Shown here piece by piece: positions 6,949-15,025 of a stretch of 64,000 bases of DNA. The position numbers and the translations under genes were made by a program. A model generated the notes under the pieces. The model searched no databases, was not told where the DNA came from, and worked only from the letters and a program-made list of their open reading frames with translations. Within the stretch, counting starts at the first letter, position 1, and every line of letters begins with the position of its first letter. The stretch is from an uncultured Anaerobutyricum sp. (GTDB lineage Bacteria > Bacillota > Clostridia > Lachnospirales > Lachnospiraceae). The stretch covers positions 1 to 64,000 of the forward strand of contig NZ_CAKRCF010000011.1 of the NCBI RefSeq assembly GCF_934307085.1. The letters run 5' to 3'.

Positions 6949-7974
6949 ATGTTAGATTTCGTAAATGATTATTCTGAAGGTGCACATGAGAAGATTTTAC
7001 AGCGTTTGTTAGAAACCAATATGGAAAAGCTGTCCGGCTATGGAACAGATCAATATTGTGAGTCAGCAAAGCAGAAAATCAGGGAAGTGTGTGAATGTCC
7101 AGAGGCAGATATTTATTTTTTAGTTGGTGGAACACAAACGAATGCTACGGTTATTGATGCGATACTAAATCAGTATGAAGGTGTTGTTGCTGCAAATACA
7201 GGACATATCAGTACACATGAGGCAGGAGCAATTGAAGCATCCGCCCATAAAGTGTTGGCAATTCCGCATAAGAACGGAAAAATTACTGCAAAAGCCGTAA
7301 AACAGTATTTTGCAGATTTTTATGCAGATGGAAATCATGAACATATGGTATTTCCGGGAATGGTGTATACTTCCCATCCGACAGAATACGGTACACTTTA
7401 CAGTAAAAAAGAGTTAGAAGAGTTGTCTATAGTCTGTCATGAATATGATGCACCGCTTTATTTAGATGGTGCAAGACTTGGCTATGGTCTTGTCAGTGAA
7501 GAAAATGATGTGACACTAGTAGACATTGCTTCTTTATGTGATGTATTTTATATCGGTGGTACAAAGGTTGGAGCATTATGCGGAGAGGCAGTTGTATTTC
7601 CGAAGAATAATGCACCGAAACATTTTATGACTACAGTAAAGCAACACGGAGCACTTCTTGCAAAAGGAAGAGTGCTTGGTGTACAGTTTGATACCCTTTT
7701 TACCGATAATCTGTATTTTGAGATTAGTAAAAATGCAATCAAAACAGCGGATACATTGAAGCAGGCTCTAAAGGAGAAGGGATATACTTTTTATATTGAC
7801 TCTCCGACCAATCAGATATTTCTTGTATTAGAGGATAAAAAGTTAAAGCAATTAGAGCAAAAAGTGGCAGTCAGCTTTTGGAAAAAGGCAGATGATAACC
7901 ACACGATCATTCGTCTTGCTACAAGTTGGGCTACAAAGGAGGAAGAAATTAAAGCACTGATTGAAATCTTATAA
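6949..7974 (+). CDS. ltaE: Low-specificity L-threonine aldolase
   Basis: A 341-residue PLP enzyme of the beta-eliminating lyase group that splits threonine (or allo-threonine) to glycine and acetaldehyde. It shows the N-terminal FVNDYSEGAHEKILQRLLETN, the GGTQTNATVIDAIL and HISTHEAGAIE segments, LYLDGARLGYGL (PLP-binding Asp and Arg) and YIGGTKVGALCGEA with the Schiff-base Lys. Full length for the family. SD TAGAGGAG precedes ATG 6949. It is followed by two hairpins and then hydF. Glycine production fits the glycine-riboswitch-controlled symporter nearby, though no joint regulation is visible. Confidence 0.85.
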   Translation: MLDFVNDYSEGAHEKILQRLLETNMEKLSGYGTDQYCESAKQKIREVCECPEADIYFLVGGTQTNATVIDAILNQYEGVVAANTGHISTHEAGAIEASAHKVLAIPHKNGKITAKAVKQYFADFYADGNHEHMVFPGMVYTSHPTEYGTLYSKKELEELSIVCHEYDAPLYLDGARLGYGLVSEENDVTLVDIASLCDVFYIGGTKVGALCGEAVVFPKNNAPKHFMTTVKQHGALLAKGRVLGVQFDTLFTDNLYFEISKNAIKTADTLKQALKEKGYTFYIDSPTNQIFLVLEDKKLKQLEQKVAVSFWKKADDNHTIIRLATSWATKEEEIKALIEIL

Positions 7975-7987
7975 ATTAGAGAGTATA

Positions 7988-8078
7988 TTTATCTCAGTCG
8001 AGAAGACTCCCACCTCTTTCAGGTGGTGAGTGACAGCAAATTTGTCTCAGTGGGAGTCCAATCTCCGACTGAGATAAA
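7988..8078. terminator. Long nested hairpin after ltaE
   Basis: Outer arms TTTATCTCAGTCG (7988-8000) and CGACTGAGATAAA (8066-8078) are exact complements, and inside them GACTCCCAC pairs with GTGGGAGTC. The structure begins 13 bp after the ltaE stop. There is no clean U-tract, so it is either a non-canonical terminator or a member of the hairpin family described in the findings. Bases 8080-8180 downstream hold smaller nested stems, e.g. GTCAGC/GCTGAC. Confidence 0.5.
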
Positions 8079-8202
8079 CGCTCCGCGAGGATGTGCAGTG
8101 ATTCTGTAAAGAATATGTCAGCTTACGCTGACCAAAATCACGCGCCAAGTCTCGCAGCTGCTCGACTTGAATATTTTTAAGAAAAAAGTATTTATTACAA
8201 AG

Positions 8203-8366
8203 ACAGATTTTAAGAAAAGAATCAAAGATATTTTTATAACTTTCACGTTATGGAATTCTGACCCAAAACTTCGAGAGAGTTATCGAGAAGTTTTGTTTTG
8301 GGGCAGAATGGAATGTTTAACGTGACGGAAAAAAATACTTTGGATTCTTTTCTTAAAATCGTCTGT
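8203..8366. repeat. Palindromic element J upstream of hydF
   Basis: Arms ACAGATTTTAAGAAAAGAAT (8203 on) and ATTCTTTTCTTAAAATCGTC (8344 on) pair, continue through ACGTTA/TAACGT and enclose a second stem, CAAAACTTC/GAAGTTTTG. The outer GACAG/CGTCTGT ends match the family seen at the convergent junctions. It ends 31 bp before the hydF start. It occupies most of the gene-free interval 7975-8397 together with the preceding hairpin. Confidence 0.6.
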
Positions 8367-8397
8367 AGACAAGTATAGTTTGAAAAGGAGCATTTTT

Positions 8398-9630
8398 ATG
8401 AGTTTAAATGATACCCCATCCGGGGAAAGAATACATATTGGCTTTTTTGGCAGAAGAAATGCTGGAAAATCCAGCGTAGTAAATGCAGTAACAGGGCAAG
8501 AGTTAGCTGTCGTATCTGATACAAAAGGAACAACGACTGATCCAGTTTCAAAGGCAATGGAGCTTCTTCCATTAGGTCCGGTTATGGTTATTGATACTCC
8601 AGGTTTTGATGATGAGGGGCATCTTGGAGAACTTCGTGTCCGAAAGACAAAACAGATACTCAATCGTACAGATATTGCTGTCCTTGTTATTGATAGTACA
8701 CAAGGGGTAAAACAGTGCGAGGAAGAATTGCTTGCCATTTTTAAGGAAAAAGAGATTCCATATCTGCTTGTATATAATAAGGAAGATATTCTTTCAGAAG
8801 AACAGAAAAATCTGTTGCGTACAGAGCAATCTGAACAGGCAAATAGTATCTATGTTAGTGCATTAGAAAAAACACATATCAATGAATTAAAAGAAAAACT
8901 TGCTCGTATGGTAAAGACAGATAGTCAGAAGCTTCAGCTTGTCGGAGATCTGGTTCATCCAGCAGATCTTGTTGTACTTGTCATTCCGATTGACAAAGCA
9001 GCACCAAAAGGAAGATTAATTTTGCCACAGCAGCAGGTAATCCGTGATGTATTAGAGGCAGATGGAGCAGCCATTTGTGTAAAAGAATATGAACTTAGAG
9101 AACTGCTTGATACGATTGGGAAGCGTCCGGCAATGGTAATTACTGACAGTCAGGTATTTGCAAAAGTAAGTGCAGATGTGCCAGAGGAAATTCCACTTAC
9201 TTCCTTTTCTATTTTAATGGCAAGATACAAAGGATTTCTTGAGGAAGCAGTACTTGGAGCGGCTGCGATTGACAAATTAAAAGATGGGGACCGCATATTG
9301 ATTTCAGAAGGATGTACCCATCATCGTCAGTGTGATGATATTGGAAGTGTCAAGATTCCTCGCTGGTTGAAAAATTATACAGGTAAAAAACTTACGATCG
9401 AGACATCTTCCGGGCGGGAATTTCCTGAAGATTTATCCCCATTTTCACTGGTAATTCACTGTGGTGGATGTATGTTAAATGAGCGTGAAATGAAGTACCG
9501 AATGAAGTGTGCGAAAGACCAGAATATTCCATTTACAAACTATGGAACGGCGATTGCTTATATGCAGGGGATTTTGAAGAGAAGTATTCGCATTTTTCCG
9601 TATCTTTTAGAAGAGTTAGAGAGTGTTTGA
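8398..9630 (+). CDS. hydF: [FeFe]-hydrogenase H-cluster maturation GTPase HydF
   Basis: A 410-residue maturation scaffold. The start at ATG 8398 is set by AAAGGAG seven bases upstream. The N-terminal GTPase domain has GFFGRRNAGKSSVVNAV (G1), KGTTTDP (G2), DTPGFDDEG (G3) and YNKEDI (G4). The C-terminal part holds the three-Cys iron-sulfur site: CTHHRQCDDIG and VIHCGGCMLNEREM. This protein carries the 2Fe precursor built by HydE and HydG to the hydrogenase. Neither hydE nor hydG is in the window. The neighbouring genes are threonine aldolase and aspartase. Confidence 0.95.
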   Translation: MSLNDTPSGERIHIGFFGRRNAGKSSVVNAVTGQELAVVSDTKGTTTDPVSKAMELLPLGPVMVIDTPGFDDEGHLGELRVRKTKQILNRTDIAVLVIDSTQGVKQCEEELLAIFKEKEIPYLLVYNKEDILSEEQKNLLRTEQSEQANSIYVSALEKTHINELKEKLARMVKTDSQKLQLVGDLVHPADLVVLVIPIDKAAPKGRLILPQQQVIRDVLEADGAAICVKEYELRELLDTIGKRPAMVITDSQVFAKVSADVPEEIPLTSFSILMARYKGFLEEAVLGAAAIDKLKDGDRILISEGCTHHRQCDDIGSVKIPRWLKNYTGKKLTIETSSGREFPEDLSPFSLVIHCGGCMLNEREMKYRMKCAKDQNIPFTNYGTAIAYMQGILKRSIRIFPYLLEELESV

Positions 9631-9649
9631 AGAATTAAAAAGTAATAGG

Positions 9650-9760
9650 CGAGTTTGAACTTGTGGAATAATTTGCCTTCACTCAGTTGCGTAGCCCACG
9701 CTTACACAGTCATTGTTTAGGCAAAGTGAAATCTCACATAAATATAATGAGTATTTTGTA
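9650..9760 (+). repeat. Intergenic repeat R1, copy 2
   Basis: The hydF-aspA gap carries CCTTCACTCAGTTGCGTAGC and GTGAAATCTCACATAAAT, a diverged match to the segment at about 3045-3115. An in-frame extension of aspA through this repeat is open, but it is not family-like and is therefore treated as non-coding. Confidence 0.45.
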
Positions 9761-9811
9761 GAAAGTATTTTTCAGACATACTCTAGAAGTCAGGAAAGGA
9801 GCGGAGAATCT

Positions 9812-11185
9812 TTGAGATTAGAAAAGGATACCCTTGGAGAAAAATATTTGTCAGATGACACTATGTTTGGAATCAATACACAAAGAGCTGTTGAAAACTT
9901 TTCACTTTCTCATAAAAAAGTAAATCTGCATTTGATTCACGCAATGCTTCTCGTAAAAAAAGCAGCAGCAAAAACATATGAGAATCTTGTGGAAGATATA
10001 GAAAAAGAAAAATATAAGGCAATTGTAGCAGCATGCGATGAATTACTTTTAAAAACAGAAGAGGACAAAAGTTTTTCTCAACAGGCGGAAGATAATCGAA
10101 GCGGAATAGATGCCCTGTTTGTTACACAGGCATTACAGGGCGGGGCAGGTACATCGACCAATATGAATGTCAATGAAGTCATTGCTAATATCGCATTAAA
10201 ACATTTAGGAAAAAGTTATGGAGACTATAAATATGTTCATCCATTAGACGATGTAAATAGAGGGCAGTCTACCAATGATGTCTATCCAACAGCACTTCGA
10301 ATAGCTTCTATTTTTCTTATCAGAAAGTTAAGCGATGCCTGTGCAGCTTTACAGACATCCTTACAGGAAAAAGAAAATGCGTTTCAAGATATTGAAAAAC
10401 TTGGAAGAACTGAGTGGATGGATGCGGTTCCAATTACACTTGGAGAAGAATTTGGAGCCTATGCACAGGCAATTGCAAGAGACCGATGGAGAATTTATAA
10501 AGTAGAAGAACGTCTTAGACAGGTCAATCTTGGTGGAACGGCAGTAGGTCTTTCCGATAATGCACAGCACAAATACCGTTTTCGTGTCATAGAGGAACTA
10601 CGTCACCTTACCGGACTTGGACTTGCCGTCGCTGAATATCCGATGGATTTAACGCAGAATAATGATGTATTTGTAGAAGTCTCTGGTCTATTAAAAGCCT
10701 TAGCAGTAAATCTCATGAAAATTGCGAATGATTTTCGGATTATGAATTCCGGACCAGGAGGGGGCATTGGAGAACTCCACCTAAAAGCAATGCAGCAGGG
10801 TAGCACAATAATGCCGGGAAAAGTAAATCCTGTTATCCCAGAGATGACCATGCAATGTGCCATACGAATCATTGCAAATGATACCGCAATCACAATGGCA
10901 GCAGCTCACGGAGAATTTGAACTCAATGCCTTTTTACCACTCATTGCAGACAGTCTCTTAGAAAGCCTTGAACTTGCAGAAAGAGCTGTCACAATTTTTC
11001 GTGAAAAATGCGTAGAAACCGTAGAACCGGATGTGCAAAACTGTAAAAAATATTTGGAACAATCCTATGCCTTTGCAACAGCTTATACACCGAAGTTTGG
11101 TTATGAAACTGTGGCCAAAATTATTAAGGAAAATCCACCAGAGAAGGCGAGAGAAATTTTGAGAAATCCTGATTTGAAGAGGTGA
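9812..11185 (+). CDS. aspA: Aspartate ammonia-lyase
   Basis: About 457 residues of the aspartase/fumarase superfamily (aspartate to fumarate plus ammonia). TTG 9812 is chosen as start because it gives the family N-terminus MRLEKDTLGEKYL with GGAG five bases upstream; the longer frame from 9713 runs through a repeat. Seen are GTSTNMNVNEVIAN, NRGQSTNDVYPTA, DAVPITLGEEF and the signature loop NSGPGGGIGELHLK, PGKVNPVIPE. The protein ends NPDLKR, whose last codons fall inside a palindromic element. A hydF neighbour suggests it may supply ammonia for the H-cluster bridge, an inference from gene order. Confidence 0.9.
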   Translation: MRLEKDTLGEKYLSDDTMFGINTQRAVENFSLSHKKVNLHLIHAMLLVKKAAAKTYENLVEDIEKEKYKAIVAACDELLLKTEEDKSFSQQAEDNRSGIDALFVTQALQGGAGTSTNMNVNEVIANIALKHLGKSYGDYKYVHPLDDVNRGQSTNDVYPTALRIASIFLIRKLSDACAALQTSLQEKENAFQDIEKLGRTEWMDAVPITLGEEFGAYAQAIARDRWRIYKVEERLRQVNLGGTAVGLSDNAQHKYRFRVIEELRHLTGLGLAVAEYPMDLTQNNDVFVEVSGLLKALAVNLMKIANDFRIMNSGPGGGIGELHLKAMQQGSTIMPGKVNPVIPEMTMQCAIRIIANDTAITMAAAHGEFELNAFLPLIADSLLESLELAERAVTIFREKCVETVEPDVQNCKKYLEQSYAFATAYTPKFGYETVAKIIKENPPEKAREILRNPDLKR

Positions 11186-11343
11186 CGGACGAAAAAGAAA
11201 AAAGAAATACTGGTAAAATGTGTCAGTAGTCGCTGCGTGAAGAATGTTCGCAAACGGCTCACATTCTTTACTCACTCCGAGGCCACATTTTATCCAGTAT
11301 TTCTTTTTTCTTTTTCTGTTTGTCTGCTCCAGAAGTAAATCAG
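11169..11343. repeat. Palindromic element A (class 1) at the aspA/agcS junction
   Basis: The ends are CTGATTTG (11169) and AAATCAG (to 11343). Arms 11188-11222 and 11284-11324 pair over about 35 bp with a locus-specific, purine-rich sequence. The core 11221-11287 (AGTCGCTGCGTG ... CACTCCGAGGCCACA) resembles those of elements B and C. The left end encodes the last codons and stop of aspA. It is likely a bidirectional terminator or a mobile palindrome. Confidence 0.75.
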
Positions 11344-11582
11344 GAGTTTGTGCCGGAGGAAGAAGGGGATTGCCCAGAAGATTGTGACAATCAATTAGCC
11401 AAAATCCCCAGCAGATGAGGAATTAGCTCATTACTGATATTGTTTATGACTTTTAGATGGGCGTTATCTTACATCTGATATAGTTTATGTTGCTCTTTGA
11501 AAAAATTTTTACGAAATCTGTACTGGAGGGAAAGGTTGTAAAATAAAGAGCCACACTTATGGAGATTCCCCCGGTTTTCTAC

Positions 11583-11745
11583 CTGATTTGGATCAGACAG
11601 AAAAATAAAAAGTATCTTATAGCAGATGTGACCTCGGAGCAAGTATTGAATGCGAGCCTTTATGCAAGCATTCAAGATGCAGCGACTACTGGCACAGATG
11701 CTATAAGATACTTTTTATTTTTCGTCCGTCATTCCAACAAATCAG
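11583..11745. repeat. Palindromic element C (class 1, core inverted)
   Basis: The ends are CTGATTTG (11583-11590) and CAAATCAG (11738-11745). Arms 11595-11630 and 11693-11726 pair (AAAAAGTATCTTATAGC with its complement). The core 11627-11695 is the reverse complement of the cores in A and B. The right end contains the TGA stop of the convergent AGCS gene (11742-11744). Between A and C (11344-11582) I see only a short acidic open frame without a start. Confidence 0.75.
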
Positions 11746-13142
11746 AATTTACTAAAATATTTTTTCGTTTCAGCAACGACAACTCCATTTAATGCAAGAA
11801 GTGCAATAAGGTTTGGAATCGCCATCAGACCATTTACAATATCTGCGATTGTCCACACGGCAGAAACAGTCATGTAAGGTCCGATAAATACGCAGGCAAT
11901 GTAAATCCAGCGATAAGCACGAACTACTTTTTTGTTATTTCCTGTAAGATAGTCAAGACATCTTTCACTGTAATAGTCCCATCCAAGAATTGTAGTAAAT
12001 GCAAAGAATACAAGGCAGAGCATTAAAATAAAAGCGGATACCCTTCCAGGGAAAGGAAGTCCAACCTGAAATGCTCTTGTTGTAACAGCAACACCTTCAA
12101 GTCCCTTGTCCCAGCTTCCGGTAATGACAATGGAAAGACCAGTCATTGTACAAATGATAATGGTATCAATAACCGTACCAAGCATAGATACAAGGCCCTG
12201 TCTTACAGGTTCTGTAGTCTGTACAGCAGCAGCAGCAATCGGTGCACTTCCGATACCGGCCTCGTTAGAGAAAATACCACGGGCAATACCTTTTTGCATA
12301 GCAAGCATCATAGCACCAAGAGCACCACCGGCAACCGCACGCATACCAAAAGCACTCTGAACGATTTCTACAACCGCACCAGGAATAGCTTTATAGTTAA
12401 GAATTAAAATTAAAACAGCGGCAATAATGTAAGCGGCAGCCATAAATGGAACAACAACCTGTGCTACAGCAGAAATTCTTCGAAGTCCTCCGATGATAAC
12501 GAAAGCAACGAAAATGGTTAAAATGATTCCAGCAATGACTACTGTCCAGGAATATTCTCGTCCAAATAACTGTACGGTCCATGCATTATTTGCATCAAAA
12601 AAGTTATTTACTGCACTGGTAATACCATTAATCTGTGAGAATGTACCAATACCTAAAAGACCTACCATAACACCGAAAACAGCAAAGATTTTCGCAAGCC
12701 ATTTCCAGTTTTCTCCCATACCTTTTTCTATGTAATAAAATGGTCCACCGACGATATGTCCATCGTCTGCAACCGTTCTGTATTTGATAGCGAGAAGACA
12801 TTCGGAGTACTTTGTAGCTGTACCAACAATAGCAGCAATGATCATCCAGAAAAGTGCTCCCGGTCCACCGGCAACGATAGCCGTAGCAACACCTACAATG
12901 TTACCGGTTCCGATCGTAGCAGAAAGAGCAGTACATAATGCTCCAAAACTGGAAATTTCTCCATGTTCTCCATCCGTTTCATTCGAGAACATATACTTAA
13001 AAGCGAGGATAAGTTTACGAACCTGAATACCTTTTAAACGGATTGTCAGAAAGATACCGGTTGCAAGAATCATGACGATTAACGGGACACCCCATACTAA
13101 ATCGTCAATCTTTGTTAAGATTGTGTTGATTGTTCCAAACAT
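11742..13142 (-). CDS. Alanine/glycine:cation symporter (AGCS family)
   Basis: A 466-residue membrane protein with about ten hydrophobic segments. It has the AGCS N-terminus (VWGVPLIVMILATGIFLTIR), GALCTALSATIGTGNIVGVA, the conserved EAGIGSAPIAAAA near residue 290 and TTILGWDYYSERC near the C-terminus. It imports alanine or glycine with Na+ or H+. A glycine riboswitch with a terminator lies upstream at 13330-13504, so glycine is the probable regulatory and transported ligand. Its stop codon falls within palindromic element C. The start at 13142 is the family start; no strong SD was identified. Confidence 0.92.
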   Translation of the reverse strand: MFGTINTILTKIDDLVWGVPLIVMILATGIFLTIRLKGIQVRKLILAFKYMFSNETDGEHGEISSFGALCTALSATIGTGNIVGVATAIVAGGPGALFWMIIAAIVGTATKYSECLLAIKYRTVADDGHIVGGPFYYIEKGMGENWKWLAKIFAVFGVMVGLLGIGTFSQINGITSAVNNFFDANNAWTVQLFGREYSWTVVIAGIILTIFVAFVIIGGLRRISAVAQVVVPFMAAAYIIAAVLILILNYKAIPGAVVEIVQSAFGMRAVAGGALGAMMLAMQKGIARGIFSNEAGIGSAPIAAAAVQTTEPVRQGLVSMLGTVIDTIIICTMTGLSIVITGSWDKGLEGVAVTTRAFQVGLPFPGRVSAFILMLCLVFFAFTTILGWDYYSERCLDYLTGNNKKVVRAYRWIYIACVFIGPYMTVSAVWTIADIVNGLMAIPNLIALLALNGVVVAETKKYFSKF

Positions 13143-13329
13143 ATTACTTGTTTTGACAGACTATGCCTTCTTAATATGAAGGGCATAATTCTATCTTTCC
13201 TTTCTTAATAGATTTTTCTGTGTGAAATACAATATGAATAACCATATCCCAATTGATTCTCCTGAAAAATCGTCTCGGAAAAGGGGGAAACTGCCTTTGC
13301 AAAGTAAGAATTCACAGTTTTCTAAAGAC

Positions 13330-13504
13330 ACAAAAAGGACTGATACCCATTATCAGCCCTCTAAAGAGTAAAACATGCATTTATAGTGCCCTGTCCTTTT
13401 GCCTGAGAGATTGGCAGATACACTGCCGTACACCTTCGGCGCTTTACATCGCGGTAAAGACTCTCCAGAGAGTAATGCTGTATTGTTATATAGCAAACAA
13501 TACT
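13330..13504 (-). promoter_or_regulatory. Glycine riboswitch (single aptamer) with terminator
   Basis: On the minus strand the aptamer (about 13480 down to 13375) has CTCTGGAGAG, GCGCCGAAGG, then CTCTCAGGCAAAAGGACAG, the gcvT-type glycine aptamer core. Only one aptamer is present. The 5' side has a small hairpin GTATTGTT/AACAATAC (13503-13480), the place where singleton riboswitches carry a ghost aptamer. Downstream GGGCTGATA / TATCAGTCC followed by TTTTT (13360-13330) is an intrinsic terminator. About 190 bp then separate it from the AGCS start. The symporter target suggests glycine represses expression. Confidence 0.92.
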
Positions 13505-13639
13505 AAAATAGCACAGAATAAAAGGTATTTCAACATATTTTTTTAAAAAATGCAAGATATACGTAAGAAAATTGCAAAAAGTTAGAATTTTGCTGCAATT
13601 TACAGACAGAGTGGAAATCAAGTTATGAGAGGGTAGAAC

Positions 13640-13668
13640 TTGAGATAATAGTATATTATTGCTATAAT
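13640..13668 (+). promoter_or_regulatory. Promoter for xdhC
   Basis: TTGAGA (13640-13645), 17 bp, TATAAT (13663-13668). It would give a leader of about 215 nt before xdhC at 13892. That leader is very AT-rich; GATAAATATAAG (13711 on) can pair with CTTATATTTATC (13775-13786), but no known riboswitch is recognised. Confidence 0.6.
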
Positions 13669-13891
13669 ATACTTATAATCAAAATTTTATAAATCAAGTA
13701 AATAAAAATGGATAAATATAAGGAACTTACTTGTGTAATTTGTATAATTATAGAAGATATAAAGCTTTGATGTACTTATATTTATCTTTTTAAGGATAGC
13801 ACATTAAGGAATAGTACAGATTTTACAATGTTTAACTATCAAAATAAAATATGTGATAGCAGCAAAATTAATTTTAAAGGAGTTTTTATAG

Positions 13892-14908
13892 ATGAAAAAA
13901 CATTTACAGAAATATTTATTTGAGGAAAAAGTTTGTAATCTTGTGACAGAAATTTCTTCAAAAGAAACAGGAGGGATACCGGAGCCAAATACAGATGTTA
14001 TTTTAAAAAGAAAAATTATAGAGCAGACAGAAGAAGATTTTTCTTACCAGCCTGTTCTTAGAAAAGAAGAAAATGCATATCATTTCTTTGAACCAATCGC
14101 AAAGGAAGAACGTCTTATCGTTCTCGGTGGAGGCCATATTTCCGGATATTTATGTGAATTTGCGGCAAAGACAGGATTTGATGTATGGGTTGTAGATGAG
14201 AGGGAAGAGTTTGCTAATAAGGAACGGTTTCCTCATGCAAAAAAGGTTATTTGCGGAAAGTTTATGGACGTGCTTCCAGCATTGAATATCAATAAAAACG
14301 ATTATGTTGCAATTGTTACAAGAGGACATAGCTGTGATGGAGATTGTCTTTATTATATTTTGACCCATGAACTGCCAGGCTATCTTGGAATGATTGGTTC
14401 TAAAAGAAGGGTAAGTGCACAGTTTGAGATGTTTAGGGGAATGGGAGTTCCTGAAGAGAAAATCGCGCAGGTACATAATCCGATTGGTCTGCCGATTCAT
14501 GGAGTGACTCCTCCAGAAATTGCCATTTCTATTCTAGCAGAACTTATTTTGGAGAAAAGAACGAAAAAAACAGATGGGACGGTACAGACAGAGCTTGACT
14601 ACGAGGTGCTTTTAGAATGGCTTAATGGAAACCGTCCATGTGCGATGGCAACGATATTAAAGGCACAAGGTTCTTCTCCTAGAAAAGAAGGAGCAAAAAT
14701 GTTAATATTTGAAGATAAATCTATTCTTGGAAGCGTTGGTGGAGGATTGGCGGAGAGTAAGGTTATCGAAAAAGGACACGAAATGATTGGCAGCGGCGGG
14801 GCATTTTTATTCCATTTTGTGATGGATGCGGATGTGGCAGCGCGTGTTGGGATGGCGTGCGGCGGTACTTTTGATATGCTGATTGAGGATGTTGTTCGGG
14901 AACAGTAG
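13892..14908 (+). CDS. XdhC/CoxI family protein (molybdenum hydroxylase maturation)
   Basis: A 338-residue protein that by family brings sulfurated molybdenum cofactor to xanthine-dehydrogenase-type enzymes. A Rossmann domain comes first: RLIVLGGGHISGYLCEFAAK near residue 75, VVDEREEFAN, TRGHSCDGDCL, GMIGSKRRV. The XdhC_CoxI domain follows at about 245-335: RPCAMATILKAQGSSPRKEG, then SVGGGLAESKVIE. Classical XdhC has the opposite order, so this is the permuted layout. SD AAAGGAG is present. Its neighbours are other cofactor genes, but the hydroxylase itself is not in the window. Confidence 0.88.
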   Translation: MKKHLQKYLFEEKVCNLVTEISSKETGGIPEPNTDVILKRKIIEQTEEDFSYQPVLRKEENAYHFFEPIAKEERLIVLGGGHISGYLCEFAAKTGFDVWVVDEREEFANKERFPHAKKVICGKFMDVLPALNINKNDYVAIVTRGHSCDGDCLYYILTHELPGYLGMIGSKRRVSAQFEMFRGMGVPEEKIAQVHNPIGLPIHGVTPPEIAISILAELILEKRTKKTDGTVQTELDYEVLLEWLNGNRPCAMATILKAQGSSPRKEGAKMLIFEDKSILGSVGGGLAESKVIEKGHEMIGSGGAFLFHFVMDADVAARVGMACGGTFDMLIEDVVREQ

Positions 14909-15025
14909 GGAATGACATTTATAAAGCAACGATGAGTAGTTGTGCATCATATAAAAGAATAATATATAAAGTTTTCTGTAAATTTGGAGAAAATTTATTG
15001 AGATAAAAATAAAAGAGGTAAAATA

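Noticed and set aside
7979-8397. CRISPR-like spaced repeats before hydF
   Set aside because: Repeated motifs are arms of inverted repeats, not regularly spaced direct repeats, and no cas genes are present.
9713-9811. 33-residue N-terminal extension of AspA from TTG 9713
   Set aside because: It runs through repeat R1, has no SD, and family proteins begin at the RLEKD position.
11332-11418. Acidic open frame (EVNQEFVPEEEGDC...) between palindromes A and C
   Set aside because: It reads like coding sequence but has no start or SD and begins within the palindrome end; too short to call even a remnant.
13361-13621. Open frame of 86 residues on the minus strand
   Set aside because: It overlaps the glycine riboswitch aptamer and has no SD.
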